Shown here in pieces: positions 23,155 through 34,356 of a stretch of 64,000 nt of DNA. Under the pieces are notes generated by a model, which did not search any database, had not been told where the DNA came from, and saw only the letters and a list, made by a program, of their open reading frames with translations. Made by a program: the position numbers and the translations under genes. The stretch is from contig JAXRKN010000036.1 in NCBI GenBank assembly GCA_038502055.1, forward strand, positions 806,001 through 870,000, in the 5' to 3' direction. Every line of letters begins with the position of its first letter. Within the stretch, counting starts at the first letter, position 1. This stretch comes from Tanytarsus gracilentus. Lineage: Eukaryota > Arthropoda > Insecta > Diptera > Chironomidae.

Positions 23155-25636
23155 TTTATCTATGATTGTCTCCTCTCGTGCGGAGGAGAAACTATCACAA
23201 ACGATTAACGTGCAGCAATGTGCACCGCGTTTTCAACAGCTTTCACTTTATCTTTTTTGTTTGCCTTTTATTTTAAGGAGAGAATAATTAATTCAGCATA
23301 CACACGCGACACAATGTTCTTGATGTTTCTGAATCTTTGATATTTTCTTGACTTTTTTTTCTTCTCAGAATTATTCTTCTCTCTCCGAGTCGAGTTCTCT
23401 CCAATTTAAATATTTAAAATTTTATGACTAATTTTTCTTTCTTATTCGTCTTTTTTTTAGCTTAAGTATGATTCACTTTAATATTTGGCTGATAAGTTAT
23501 GTAAATTCGCACACAATTAACTCTAATTGTTGAATAAAAACTATAGAATATATATATAGTTCAAACTTATAGAATGAATAATTAAGCGATTATAAAATAT
23601 CAAGTTATTTAAGTATTAACACTCTAAGTACTTAGTTTAAATGTGATTAAGAATGTTTTTTGTTTTGTTTTTTTTTGGCCTAAGTGAGTGCACAATTCAC
23701 TTCACTTATTATGTTTCTTGTCCTCGCACACTTTAAAACCTTTGGGGAATGCTATCTACCCATTTTGATGCGATAACTCAATAATGGATGCTGTTGAGGA
23801 GGTGACCTAGCATATGTCAGCGGGCGTTTTGGACGCTCGTACACTAGTCATTTTTTGATGCTTAAAATTTCGTTTCAGGAGTGTCAGTCTCCATCTCCGC
23901 CGTCTCCTGGATCGATGCGAGTTTTCCAACCAGCCAACATATAGCTCGGCATGCTCATCACCTCGGTATTCGTCTCAACGATGCTATTTTCCGCCGACAA
24001 TTGATTACAACACAATGATGAACGCAAACAATCAATCAATTCTTCTCTATCGGCTGCTTCACTCCACAGACTTTGCTCACAAAACATTACGGTGTACTGA
24101 AAATGGAGATAGAAAAAAAATATTAATTTTCCACATACATGAACGACCGAAAAAAGTTACAGCCAGAATAGATAAAAAATGTGAATTATTTTTTGCTTTA
24201 CTATGTTTTTCTTCTTTTTAAACAGTTTTATTTCTCTCACTCATTTATTTGCTGACACACATGAAATTTGACTCTACTGTCGTCATCGAGAGTCTCATTT
24301 ACTGACGTTGAAAGAAAAGAGCAATTTTCTAAGATTCTAAATAAATTTGATTCAAAACAATGAATGTCTCTTTTCGAGCAAAAATTAATGTTATTTTAAT
24401 GACTCACTCGGACGGACAATGTGAGCATACTAACATTCTATCGTTCAAATTTCTCACAAACACAGAAATTCCCAATAATAAAAAAATGCTCATGAACAAG
24501 CCGATTTCATTTGATTTAATGTGGATTGTGAGAGAAAAAAGAAGAAAAGCGCCTTCGAGACAGACGACAATGAAATCTGATGATGTAATGCACGATTTGA
24601 ATGTGTGATTGCATGGAGAATATATTTGCTTGTTAGAATTTTAAATTGATGTTAATTGAGAGTCAATTAATGAACCAATCAAATTTTCATTTAACTTCTA
24701 TTTTCTTCACAATAAAATTTTCACATCCCGTGACGATTTTCACAACTCACCCAAGAAAATTGATTATAATCCAGATTATTAATTATAAATAATGTGTTTT
24801 TTCGCTTGATAATGATTTATACAATCAATGCTCGCAAAATCATCGGGACTTTATTTAAAAATTAAAAATGTCTCGACTCTTTTTCAATGTTCTATTTTTT
24901 GCACTAAGCACGTTTTTTAATTAGTTAACAATTCAATTGATTACGTTTACTGTAACTGGTGCTTCATGTTAACATTCATCATCTTTGATTGCATTTGTAA
25001 AATCTCTTCACTTAAAGGCAATATTAAAGCCTTTTTATTCATTTTTTCACCTAATGAAAATTTTTTGCTGCTCAATTTTGACTCACATACGGAATTTTGC
25101 ACAATTAACACAATGAACACTTTATTTTGGTCGATATTTTAACTGGAATGCATGAACGATTAAGTAAGAGACTAGAACACGATAAGATTATGTTTAAAAT
25201 GACTTTAATACACCGAGAAATTTGAAATTTTCCTCGAGATTTCCACACATTAGACAAGAAATTTTCTTCTTATTATTATGTTTTTTATTTTTAAAAACCG
25301 TTTAGCCGTTGAGTAATTTATTTTGCATGGTTTTTTTAATTTGTTCAACTGGAGCGTGAATTATGGATTTTAAATTCTGTGGAAATTTTTAAAATGTTTA
25401 ATTAAGTTTGTGCATGCATTATATCAGTTAAAAGTGTATTTTTGGGATAAAAAAATTAATTGCGGGGGAAATAACAGAGTTGAATGGGATGTGGTGAGTT
25501 TAAAATTTGAAATTAATTTTTTCCGTTAATTTAATAGTTTTTAAACTTATTTCACCACTTTGTTTACATTTTAAAAAAAATTGATTTTGCAAAAAATTGA
25601 ATTAAATTTAAATCAGAGTCATTTGTGATCTTAAGA
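23155..25636. other. Intergenic region between ATPase and LDAH-like genes
   Basis: Mostly AT-rich, apart from one candidate exon at 23884-24096 on the - strand (listed separately). The promoter of the ATPase gene should lie here, but no TATA box is obvious. Confidence 0.45.
23884..24096 (-). other. Candidate exon or alternative N-terminal exon, - strand, 71 codons to a stop
   Basis: The - strand reads an acceptor-like TCTCCATTTTCAG and then an open frame: YTVMFCEQSLWSEAADREEL, then CLRSSLCCNQL and SMPSYMLAGWKTRIDPGDGG, ending GDGD and stop. Amino-acid use is more protein-like than in surrounding frames, with few Lys/Asn/Ile/Phe runs. It has no donor in the right phase to join ATPase exon 2, so it is either the last exon of an unseen gene or a chance frame. 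I do not recognise the sequence. Confidence 0.25.
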
Positions 25637-26626
25637 ATGCAAGACACTTATATTGAGATTAATTCTGTTCCAACTCACCTATACACTTGGGGTTTTAACT
25701 TTGAAGAGAAATTGAAAAATGAAAAAAATGATAAGCTCGTTTTGGTGATTACTGGTAATAAAAATTGATTATTCCAGGCTATAATTAACACTGATTCTTT
25801 AGGCAATCCAGGTCTGCCCGGTTTTTATACAACTTTTGGTTCATCACTTTACGAAAGCTTAAATGAAGAAATCCCAATTTGTGTAATCGGCCACGCCGGA
25901 CACGATGAGCCACCATCAAGTGAACTTAACATGAAAGTTCCTAAATTAAAAACGCATCCACACCTATATGACCTTGACGGACAGATAAAACATAAAGGAG
26001 AGTTTATCGATTTAATTCCCGAATTTAAAGAAATTTATGTTATCGGTCATTCCGTTGGAGCTAAAATCATTTTGGAATTACTCAAATCGTCGTCAAAGTT
26101 TGATGAGAGAGTCGTAAAATGTTACTTAATGTTTCCAACAATCGAGTATATCGCTAAAAGTTCACATGGCCGGATCTTTACTAAACTCACTTCATTCTTT
26201 TTCATCGCACGGATAATCTTGGTGCTTTTTAACTATTTACCCCTCGGCGCGAGAAAACGAATTGTAAAATTTTACTGTCGCGACATGCCGGAAGAATTTC
26301 ATGAACATGCTTTAGAACACACAAAAACAGAAGTAGTTGAAAAAATATTTTACATGGCAAAAGACGAAATGCATAAAATTAATGAGTATGACGAGGAATT
26401 GATTAAAAATAATTTGCATCGAATTAAATTGTACTATGGTGTGTCTGACGGATGGGTGCGAAAAAGGTTTTACTATGGAATTGTCGACAAATTTCCTGAA
26501 ATTGAGGCTGAATTGTGTTCCAAAAATTATGAACATGCATTTGTTCTTAAAAATGGACGAGAGTGTGGAGCGATGGTTGCGGAGTGGATAAAAGAGCATT
26601 TAAGTAAAAATAAAGAAAAAATTTAG
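25637..26626 (+). CDS. Lipid-droplet-associated hydrolase (LDAH) family protein, 313 aa
   Basis: Exons: 25637-25754 and 25803-26626. An alpha/beta hydrolase of the LDAH family (Drosophila CG9186), which sits on lipid droplets. The family motif ITGNPGLPGFY opens the catalytic fold. The nucleophile elbow is GHSVGA with Ser123; the likely acid is Asp255 (GVSDGWV) and the His is His284 (YEHAF), so the triad looks intact. A hydrophobic stretch (FFFIARIILVLFNYLPLGAR) in the middle is the droplet-binding segment typical of the family. Length (about 325 in relatives) fits. AATAAA at 26637 closely follows the stop. Esterase activity of the family has been debated, so the substrate is left open. Confidence 0.9.
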
Positions 26627-27075
26627 ATACATTTTTAATAAAATGTTTCATTTAAAAAAAAATATGTGTTAAAACTGAATTTTCAATGTTGCAAGGTCAA
26701 GTTCAAAAAATCTTTCCAGCCACGCGTCAAATGATCAAAGATCGCATTTTTTTGTCTCAATGAAAAGCACACACATTGACATATATGCCTTCCAAAAATA
26801 ATCGAGTGAATGGCGCTCTTATCGCATTATAATTTTTTAAAGAAACTGGTATTTGTTCGATGGGAGAATCGAGAGACAGTGAGAGAGAAAACGGGTTCCC
26901 AAAAATTCACTACCTAGAAATTCTTTCCACTGAGCTCCAAAACAATATTTAGTTACGTTTGAGCTTGCTTCATATCAAGAAGCAAAAAAAATTTGAAAAA
27001 GTCTCATCCGTGTGTGCGTTTTTACTTATTTAATAATTCTACAAAAAATTACTGTCATACACTCGAGCAATTATT
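26627..27075. other. Intergenic spacer
   Basis: It contains the LDAH polyadenylation signal and the upstream region of the HAD gene, with GAGA-like repeats near 26875 (GAGAGACAGTGAGAGAG). No gene is seen. Confidence 0.5.
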
Positions 27076-28324
27076 ATGGGCAGCTTATCGCGATTTCGTT
27101 TGATTACATTTGACGTAACAGACACATTAATTAAGTTTCGAACGGCTCCAGGAAAACAGTATGGAGAAATCGGAAGTTTATTTGGCATCACGCATCATGA
27201 TCATCACGATTTAGTTCAGGCGTTCCGTTCAAATTGGTAATAGATTTTAATTATTTACTAAAACGACCTCTTATGCGTTTTTTTTAATTCAGGCAAAAAA
27301 TGAATCGGATTCACCCCAACTTTGGACTAAAGACAAAAATTAGTGAGAAAGAATGGTGGCGAAAATTGATAAGAGGTTAGTGGATTATTACGACGATATA
27401 TTCACGTAATAATATTTTTATCGATCTTTATCACCAAATTGAATTTAGTGAACTTTATTATATCATCACAAAAAATGCCATGCGTTGTCTAAAATTCATA
27501 ATATTTTGTTGCAGGTACTTTCGATAATTATCATTTGAATGATGAGAAGATCAACAACATGACCAACTACCTTATAGACCTCTATAAGACTTCGAGCTGT
27601 TGGGGTAAGATTTAAAGTGAGAGAGTGGAATATCATTAAATTAAAGCTCAAGTGGGCGATCATAAATTACGTCATGGCAAGTTTAAACTTTTTGAGCTTT
27701 GGTACTTTTCTGAATGTTTTCAATCATTAAAGAAGTTTTACCCACACAAGGAAACAATAAATTACATAAATCAGAACTTAATATAATTAATGAATGAACC
27801 CCTTTATATTAAAAAAAATATCCACAATTCTCAAAAATTTTTACTTCTTATTTTTAGTTACCACGTTCGGGACAGTGGATTTCCTCAACTACCTAAAACT
27901 CCAAAAGCAATTTGATAGCCACAAAGGAAAAGAAAAACCACAAGGATTTAAATTGGGTGTCATTAGTAACTTTGACTCGCGCCTTGATATCTTGCTGAGA
28001 AATATGAAACTGCATCAGTATTTTGATTTCGTTTTGTCTTCATATCAAGCCGGCTTTGAGAAACCTGACAAGGAGATTTTTCAGAAAGCAATGAAATTAA
28101 GTGATTTAAAGGATTTAAAAGCTTCTGAATGTCTTCACATTGGTGACACACCAGTTACTGATTACTTTGGTGCTCGAGATGCAGGTTGGTATGCGCTGCT
28201 TCTTCACGAATCTACACCCGAAAAGTTGCGACAAAAATATGGCGAAAAAATTGAAGATCATCATGTCTATCAGAACTTCATCGATATGCATAAAGATATT
28301 TCAAACGATTACATCAAGTGGTGA
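27076..28324 (+). CDS. HAD-like hydrolase, HDHD3 / Reg-2 family, 266 aa
   Basis: Exons: 27076-27236, 27293-27375, 27515-27604, 27858-28324. It has the haloacid-dehalogenase fold with a helical cap. Motif I is FDVTDTL (Asp13), so the second Asp of the usual DxD is Thr15; this matches the Reg-2/HDHD3 family and makes phosphatase chemistry doubtful. Motif II is GVISNFDSR, motif III the Lys in FEKPDKEIF, and motif IV HIGDTPVTDYFGARDAGW. The cap lies in about residues 20-110. Drosophila Reg-2 (rhythmically expressed gene 2) is the closest named relative by motif. Length matches the family (about 250-260). AATAAA near 28393. Confidence 0.88.
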
Positions 28325-29016
28325 TTTTGTCTTTTATATATTAGTTCGTCTCAAGTTGTAAACTTTTTGTTATTTTAGTTAAAATGTTTTTAAATAAAAA
28401 ATACAAATTATTCAATTTTAATGGAAATATTGTAAAATATTTATTTGTGAGGTGATTCAGCAACTATTGACTGACCATTTTACATGTCAGTAAAACAATT
28501 AACGATTGAAAATTTAAAGTTGCAAGTTCAAAAAATATTTAATGCAATTCAATGGATCTTTGAAAAACTGCGAATATTTTTCGTGTCAACATTAGTATAA
28601 AACTTTATAAAAGCTGTTTTAAAAAATTTAAAAAGTGCTAAAATTACGTCAGTCCTCATGAAAAATTAAATACTAAAATTATAACTCCCATAAATTACTG
28701 ACTATGTCAGTAATGCTACCAGAACAGGCACGTACTCCGTTAATTACTCACAATGAAATATTATTTCAATATAGTTCAATGTCGTGTCATCTCTTAAATC
28801 GACAAAAATTTTCATATTACACGAATCACACTGTCGTCAAAGATTTCACTCTCTTAAAATGTTTTACAATTTTCCTGACACGTCTTTCGAGATATTTTCT
28901 TGCGTGTGGCTCGGTAATTTAAAATTCCACCAAAAATGTCTCATTAGATTTGCAGAAAATAGTTTTGGTCAGATTTTGTTGAGACGTCAAGCAGAGAAGA
29001 CCTTAAAAAATAAAAA
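28325..29016. other. Intergenic spacer
   Basis: AT-rich; it holds the 3' end of the HAD gene. No promoter motif or coding sequence was identified. Confidence 0.5.
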
Positions 29017-30028
29017 ATGGACTTGGAAAATTTCTTGAAGCAAAATAAGGAGGAAATTCGCGAAGATGACGGTAGAAAAGAGCAATCATTAGCGCAATTT
29101 AGAGAGTGGCTTACAAAGCATCCTTTCATCGTTCGATGCAGACAGGGTAAAATCTTTTAAAATTTAACCGACTTTTTAAAAAATTTACTCTTTATTTTCA
29201 AACCAGACGACTCTTGGCTTTTGAGCTTCTTAAGAACCAAGAAATACTCAATGGATGACGCTTACAAGTCATTCGAAAATCATTTTCTCTATCGCTATGC
29301 ACGTCCTGAGTGGTTCCAAATTGACGAAAATAAAATTCCTTTATATCGTGAAATGGGCGCTCAAAGACCCGCATACGGCCTTAGAAAACGTGATCCATCC
29401 AATGGAAGCTTTGTGTTCGTTATTAACATGGGAAAGTTTGATTTTGAAAAGTATGGACTTGGGCAAGCTTTTAATGCCGTCTACAACTCGCTGACTGCAA
29501 TGTTTGAGAGTGAAGAAAATCAAATTTTGGGCTGCACAATCATTTTTAACTATGCTGATGCTCCATTGAAAGTTTTGGCAACTTTTCCACTGAAGGATGT
29601 GGCTGACTTTGCAGCTAGTACTAACAAGGCGAGTGGAAGATTTAAGCGATTCATAATTGTTGGATTGCCAACGGCAGCGCACACGATTTTGGTAAGAAAA
29701 ATTTTGGGACTGTTAAATTTTTAAATACATTTTTGTATCTCTCTAGAACGCCGCAAAAATGGCAATGTCGGAGAAAATGAAAGGTCGAATTATGTTGGTG
29801 AAAGATATCGAGGAACTCGCTACAGTAATTGACAAATCAATTTTAACTGATTACCTTGGAGGTGACGAAGACGAAAAAGAAGTTTTCGAGGACTTTATTA
29901 AACTTCTCGAGTCGAAAATTGACATAATTAAAAACACCAATGACTTCGAGATTGACATTGAAAAAGCAAAAGCTTGTAGAAATATTGAGGAATCAGTTGG
30001 AAGCTTTAGAACATTGCAGATTGATTAA
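29017..30028 (+). CDS. CRAL-TRIO lipid-binding protein A, 298 aa
   Basis: Exons: 29017-29146, 29207-29691, 29747-30028. The N-terminal helical CRAL-TRIO-N part (LAQFREWLTKHPFIVRCRQD) leads into WLLSFLRTKKYSMDDA, and the Sec14-like lipid pocket follows (about 90-245). The C terminus is VGSFRTLQID, the usual ending of insect CRAL-TRIO proteins. These soluble proteins carry hydrophobic ligands such as retinoids, tocopherol or phosphoinositides; the ligand cannot be read here. A paralog with the same exon-intron structure lies 1 kb downstream. Confidence 0.92.
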
Positions 30029-31065
30029 CGAAAAATCTACAAACTTTTAAAGTGATATAAAAATTGTGATTAATTCATGCGGTGTAAGAAAAAAATATTT
30101 TATTCAACTCTTTGTGTGGAATTTCATTGGACAAGCATAAAAAAATTATATCAATAAAGTTTTTCATTTGCAAAATGTAACTAAAGCATAAATTGAATTA
30201 TTCTTCATGAAATTTGATAAATTAAGAAAAATATTGCGTTAAAAATTAAAATTAACGCAATTAAATTTCGAGATGGCATGTCTTATATAAAAATTTAAAA
30301 TTGTCGCTTAAAATTATTTCCGGAGGTCAATTTAAATTGTGATGTAGTTGTGAAATTTTTGGTGGTGTCGTCATCAGCAATGTTGTAAAAAAATATGTTT
30401 CGACATTTTTTTAAACTCAAAAAAATTTTATGCATTTTTTAAGTTTTCCACTTATGGACACAGAAAAAGTTAGTGTTATATTTTTTAAAAAATTTGCTTT
30501 GCGTTTTAAAAATTCCTATTCGTTAAGTTTGAATATTTTTTCCTGCTTTTTTAAAAAAAAATTTACGACGCCATTCGATTTTCTGTGTCCATATTTGGGA
30601 AATTTAAAATTTATTTTTAAACGGTTTTCACTCGTACATCGATCTAAAATTTATTTCCTCTCCATTGTGCAATAAATTGTTAATTAATTTTTTTACCGTT
30701 CTATCTTAGAAGCTCATCACAATCACGCGATACACTCGTAATGTTTTTTTGCTCTAAAAAATTTTACTATTTCTTTTCTTAAAAACCGGTTGGAAGTTTC
30801 GACTCGTAAAACTTTATAGATCAGTCAATTTCTATACTAAAGTGCAAGCTCATTCATGAAAATTCTGAACTTCGAATCTCAAATGATTTAATGATGTGTG
30901 AATCAATTATCATCAGCTCTGCCCTTGACGCGTCTTGAAAATTTCTCACACGCAAAAAAAAAGTATTTCATAATGAGTTCTCATTTTTATCTCTCGAAGA
31001 GAGTGAGAAAATGCACTTAGATTTCACATAATGTGCATTCAGTTGCAGCTTAGCAAGTGAGTGAG
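30029..31065. other. Spacer between the two CRAL-TRIO genes
   Basis: Non-coding. It includes an inverted repeat at 30453-30593 (listed separately). No clear TATA box for the downstream copy. Confidence 0.5.
30453..30593. repeat. Inverted repeat with about 110-base loop
   Basis: TATGGACACAGAAAA at 30453-30467 is perfectly complementary to TTTTCTGTGTCCATA at 30579-30593. Imperfect pairing seems to extend outward by about 20 bases. It may be a small MITE-like fragment or a hairpin-forming region; no target duplication was found. Confidence 0.6.
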
Positions 31066-32075
31066 ATGGAAGTGCCGAGCAAAGAGTTGTTAGAAAAAGT
31101 GAAGAGGGAAATTAATGACGATGAAGTTAGGAGGAAGCAGTCGCTGACCCATTTTAAAGAGTGGATCGCTAAGCATCCATTTTTGGAAAACTGTCGACAA
31201 GGTTTTTGAAAAATTTAGAGCATTTAAATTTAAATTATTAAAATTTTAAATTTAGATGAAGAGTTTTTGCTTCAATTTTTGAGGACGAAAAAGTTTTCGA
31301 TGGACGAAACTTTCAAAGTTTTTGAGAATCATTTCATCTTTCGACACGAATATCCGCTATGGTTTTCTATGAATCGAGACGATGAAGACCGGATAAGAGA
31401 AATTATAGAAAGAGGCATTGGATACACTCTGTCCAAGAGAGATTCAACTGGAAGTTATGTTGCAGTTTTCAACACCGATTGTTTCGACCTAGAAAAATAT
31501 TCGCATAAAGATTTATTTCACGCTGTTTTCATATCGCTCGGAACTAATTTGGAGGATGAGGTCAATCAAATTTTGGGATATTCGTGCATTTTAAATTTTA
31601 GCAACACTCCGACGAAATTCTTCACTACAGCGCCGCTCGTTGATCTTTGTAATGCTGTTAAAATTCTGGAAAAATGCCCAGGACGGTATAAAAAACTTGT
31701 CGTGTATGGACTGCCAAGTGTTGCAGTGACTTTGTTTGTGAGTAAAAATTTAAATTAATTTAATAAATTTTAAATGTTATAAATTCGTTTTAGAATATTG
31801 CAAAAAGTTGTTTGAGTGAAAAGCAGAAGAGCCGACTTTTTGTGGCGAACAACAATGAAGATCTTCATAAAATTTTCGATTCATCAATTTTACCGGAAAA
31901 ATTTGGAGGACCCGAGAAAGAAAGTGAAATTAAAAAATTTAATTTAGAATGTTTTAGAAAACGTTTAAAAGGTGTTCGACGCTCAAATGAATTCGAAATT
32001 GATTTGTTGAAAGCTGAAGCGTGTGGGAAAATGAGCGAAACAGTCGGAAGCTTTAGAAAATTGGAAATTGATTAA
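31066..32075 (+). CDS. CRAL-TRIO lipid-binding protein B, 299 aa
   Basis: Exons: 31066-31201, 31256-31737, 31794-32075. It is a tandem paralog of the gene at 29017: both introns fall at the same places and phases (1 and 0), and the third exons have identical length. Matching motifs are HFKEWIAKHPFLENCRQD, EEFLLQFLRTKKFSMDE, QILGYSCILNF, YKKLVVYGLPS and VGSFRKLEID at the end. Overall similarity is moderate, so the duplication is not recent. The lipid ligand is unknown. Confidence 0.92.
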
Positions 32076-32649
32076 CTTTGAAAATTTAAAAATTAAATTG
32101 TTAAAAGAGTGGAAAACAAAATTATTAAAAATAAAATAATTGCATTTTTGTTGTAAATTGACATCTTTCAAATTTTGAGAGAATATAGTTTAGTATCGAT
32201 TGAGTCATCTGAAGATGCAGACCTTGTCTGTGAAATGCATTATGTTCTAATAAAAAATTTAGAGTGATAGAGAGAATAAATGAGTGTTAATCGTTATTCA
32301 ATGCTAATCAAGTTAAATGCTCTCTACGTGTTCCGAACATAACTTTATTTAATAAAATAATTATTATTCAATTTAGTCACATAAAAATACTTTTATTTTT
32401 TTTTTGTTTCAGCAAAATTTCTGCTTTATCGACTGCAAAGTTTTATTTTAAAAAAACTATGAAAAGCACAAGCATGATAATTAACTCTAGAAATTAATTT
32501 TTCAGCAGTTTTATTTAAAATAAAATTAATTTACTAAAGAGAAAATATATTTTTTAATTGTGTAAAAAAATAATTACTAAAATAGATGTTTACAAAGTTC
32601 AATAAATACGAAAAGCTTATTATTTTAAATTATTAAATTTATCTGCGCA
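32076..32649. other. Intergenic spacer
   Basis: It lies between the convergent 3' ends of CRAL-TRIO B (+) and the small peptide gene (-). AT-rich; nothing further seen. Confidence 0.5.
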
Positions 32650-32946
32650 TTAATATGGACTGTTGCGGAAGAAACTTTTGATGATAGCCATCACACCATT
32701 AAACACTGACTCGACCTGCTCAATGACTCGCCCACTAACTCGATCGTTTGCCTTTAAAAAAAATTGAAATGTCCTTTGAAGCTTTAAATTTATTAACTTA
32801 CCCTTGGAGATGGCGGAATTACGTTACCTCCATATTGAGGAGCCTAAAATTTATTTTCTTTATTTATTCGGTAGATTTTTAAAACTTACAGCTCCAGTGT
32901 ATGCAACAAGCAAAACTACACAAATTACCAAAATTTTTATTTTCAT
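32650..32946 (-). CDS. Short secreted peptide precursor, 66 aa, three exons
   Basis: Exons (minus): 32946-32890, 32843-32802, 32751-32650; all phase 0 with GTAAG donors. The first exon exactly encodes the signal peptide (MKIKILVICVVLLVAYTGA). The second encodes a 14-residue Pro/Gly segment (APQYGGNVIPPSPR). The third encodes ANDRVSGRVIEQVESVFNGV, then MAIIKSFFRNSPY. Residues VSGRVIEQVESVF onward have the spacing of an amphipathic helix, and there is no cysteine. One exon per module is notable. An initiator-like ATCAGT lies about 30-35 bases upstream of the ATG. A linear secreted effector, antimicrobial-like or structural peptide is possible, but no family is recognised. Confidence 0.65.
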
Positions 32947-33643
32947 TCTACAATGCTTGAAAGTCGAGTTGCTACTGATGAAAAAAAAAACAAAACGCAC
33001 TTTTACATTTTTAAAAATGTATGCAAAACTTCATGAAAAATTCTCTCATCAATGAGTTGAAAATTTCAGTGATTCTCCATAAAAAAATTAGGCGATTCTC
33101 GAAGCTGATAAAATTTTACACGGCACAGTGATTTCATAATTATTCGGTAGAACAATCGGAGGCACGTGAAAATTATGCGCAACAAAAAATTTTACGGCCT
33201 GCATTTGAAATCAATGATGGATTAAAAATGCAGTGAGAAAAAGTGAAATATGAAGTTTGAAAATTTCATTAACAAAAATTGTTTAATTTTGAAATTAAAA
33301 AACTGTTAAATTTCAGAGCAAAATTTTTTAGAGAATTTTCTCATCTTTTAAAATAATTTGTGACATCTAAAGTGAATTAAAGTAGCAAAAATATTGTTAA
33401 ACGTTAAATCTCTATAATTATCGATTTAAATTTTAAACAGAAGCGTTAAACTTGATAAATTATCTGATTTTATTCCATTTACCGCTCGAATTCGATTAAA
33501 GTGTCAACTCCATGAAGATTTAAATTTCCAGATTCGCAAATTAATATAAATATGAATGAAATTTTCATCAATTTTCATTAGCAGCTTTGCTTTCGACAAC
33601 TTCTTTTTTTAAATCGAATCTAATCGTCTTAAAATTCATCAAC
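32947..33643. other. Divergent spacer between the two small-peptide genes
   Basis: It holds the promoters of the - strand peptide gene and the + strand peptide gene (TATA at 33545). No other feature was found. Confidence 0.5.
33545..33551 (+). promoter_or_regulatory. TATA box of the 62-aa secreted-protein gene
   Basis: TATAAAT lies 93 bases upstream of the start codon at 33644. An initiator-like TTTCATTAG follows about 30 bases later. Confidence 0.5.
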
Positions 33644-33884
33644 ATGCAAAAGATTTTATTCTTTTTCGTTTTATTGGTGAGATTTTTGAGTTGTAATTTA
33701 TCATAAAGTTTATTTTTGAATTTTGCAGGCGGTTGTGGCTTTGAGTGTTCAACAAAAAGGCGACATTATGAAACAGTTTATGGGAAAAATCAGTGAATTG
33801 ACTAAAGGATTGAGCCCAACATGTACTCAAGAGGTTACTCAACTAATCGGAAAGTTCACACAAGGCTTTGGTGGTCAACAATAA
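33644..33884 (+). CDS. Short secreted protein, 62 aa, two exons
   Basis: Exons: 33644-33676 and 33729-33884, phase 0. The intron falls inside the signal peptide (MQKILFFFVLL / AVVALS). The mature part (about 45 residues) begins VQQKGDIMKQFMGKISELTK, has a single cysteine in LSPTCTQEVTQ and a Gly/Gln-rich end. One free Cys could allow a disulfide-linked dimer. The intron placed inside the signal sequence recalls insect cuticle and haemolymph protein genes. No family recognised. Confidence 0.65.
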
Positions 33885-34356
33885 ACCTGAATAAATTATC
33901 GGCATTCTGGAAAAAAAATATTAAGGACATTTAAAATGTATAAAATGCATCTAAAAGTTGCTCACTGAAAATTTTAATAAAATAATATTTCACATCCGCA
34001 CAGAACAATCAAATTTTTTTTAAAACAAAAAAATTAATTTATTTTTTCTTCATTTTTTTATAAATTTTTGTGTGTGTGATTTTGTTGCATGCGTTTGTGT
34101 GTTTTTATGTGTGTGTGTATCAAATTTCAAATTTTATTTGCGATGTCTGTCGTCTTATCTCTAAGATAGAAGATAAAAAGGAGCCTTAAGAAGTAACTTT
34201 CATATAAAGCATAAATTAAAATTTATAAAAAAGTTCAAATCGAAGAAAAAATTCTCCATGCAAAAGCACGTTGATGTGGTTGTGGAAAGTGATGTATATA
34301 AAATCAAAACGAATGTCGAAAAAGAGGCAACAGGAAATTACAGCACGATAAAGTCT
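33885..34356. other. Spacer with TG-rich tracts
   Basis: GT/TG-rich runs occur at about 34068-34122. It contains the 3' flanks of two convergent genes. Confidence 0.55.
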
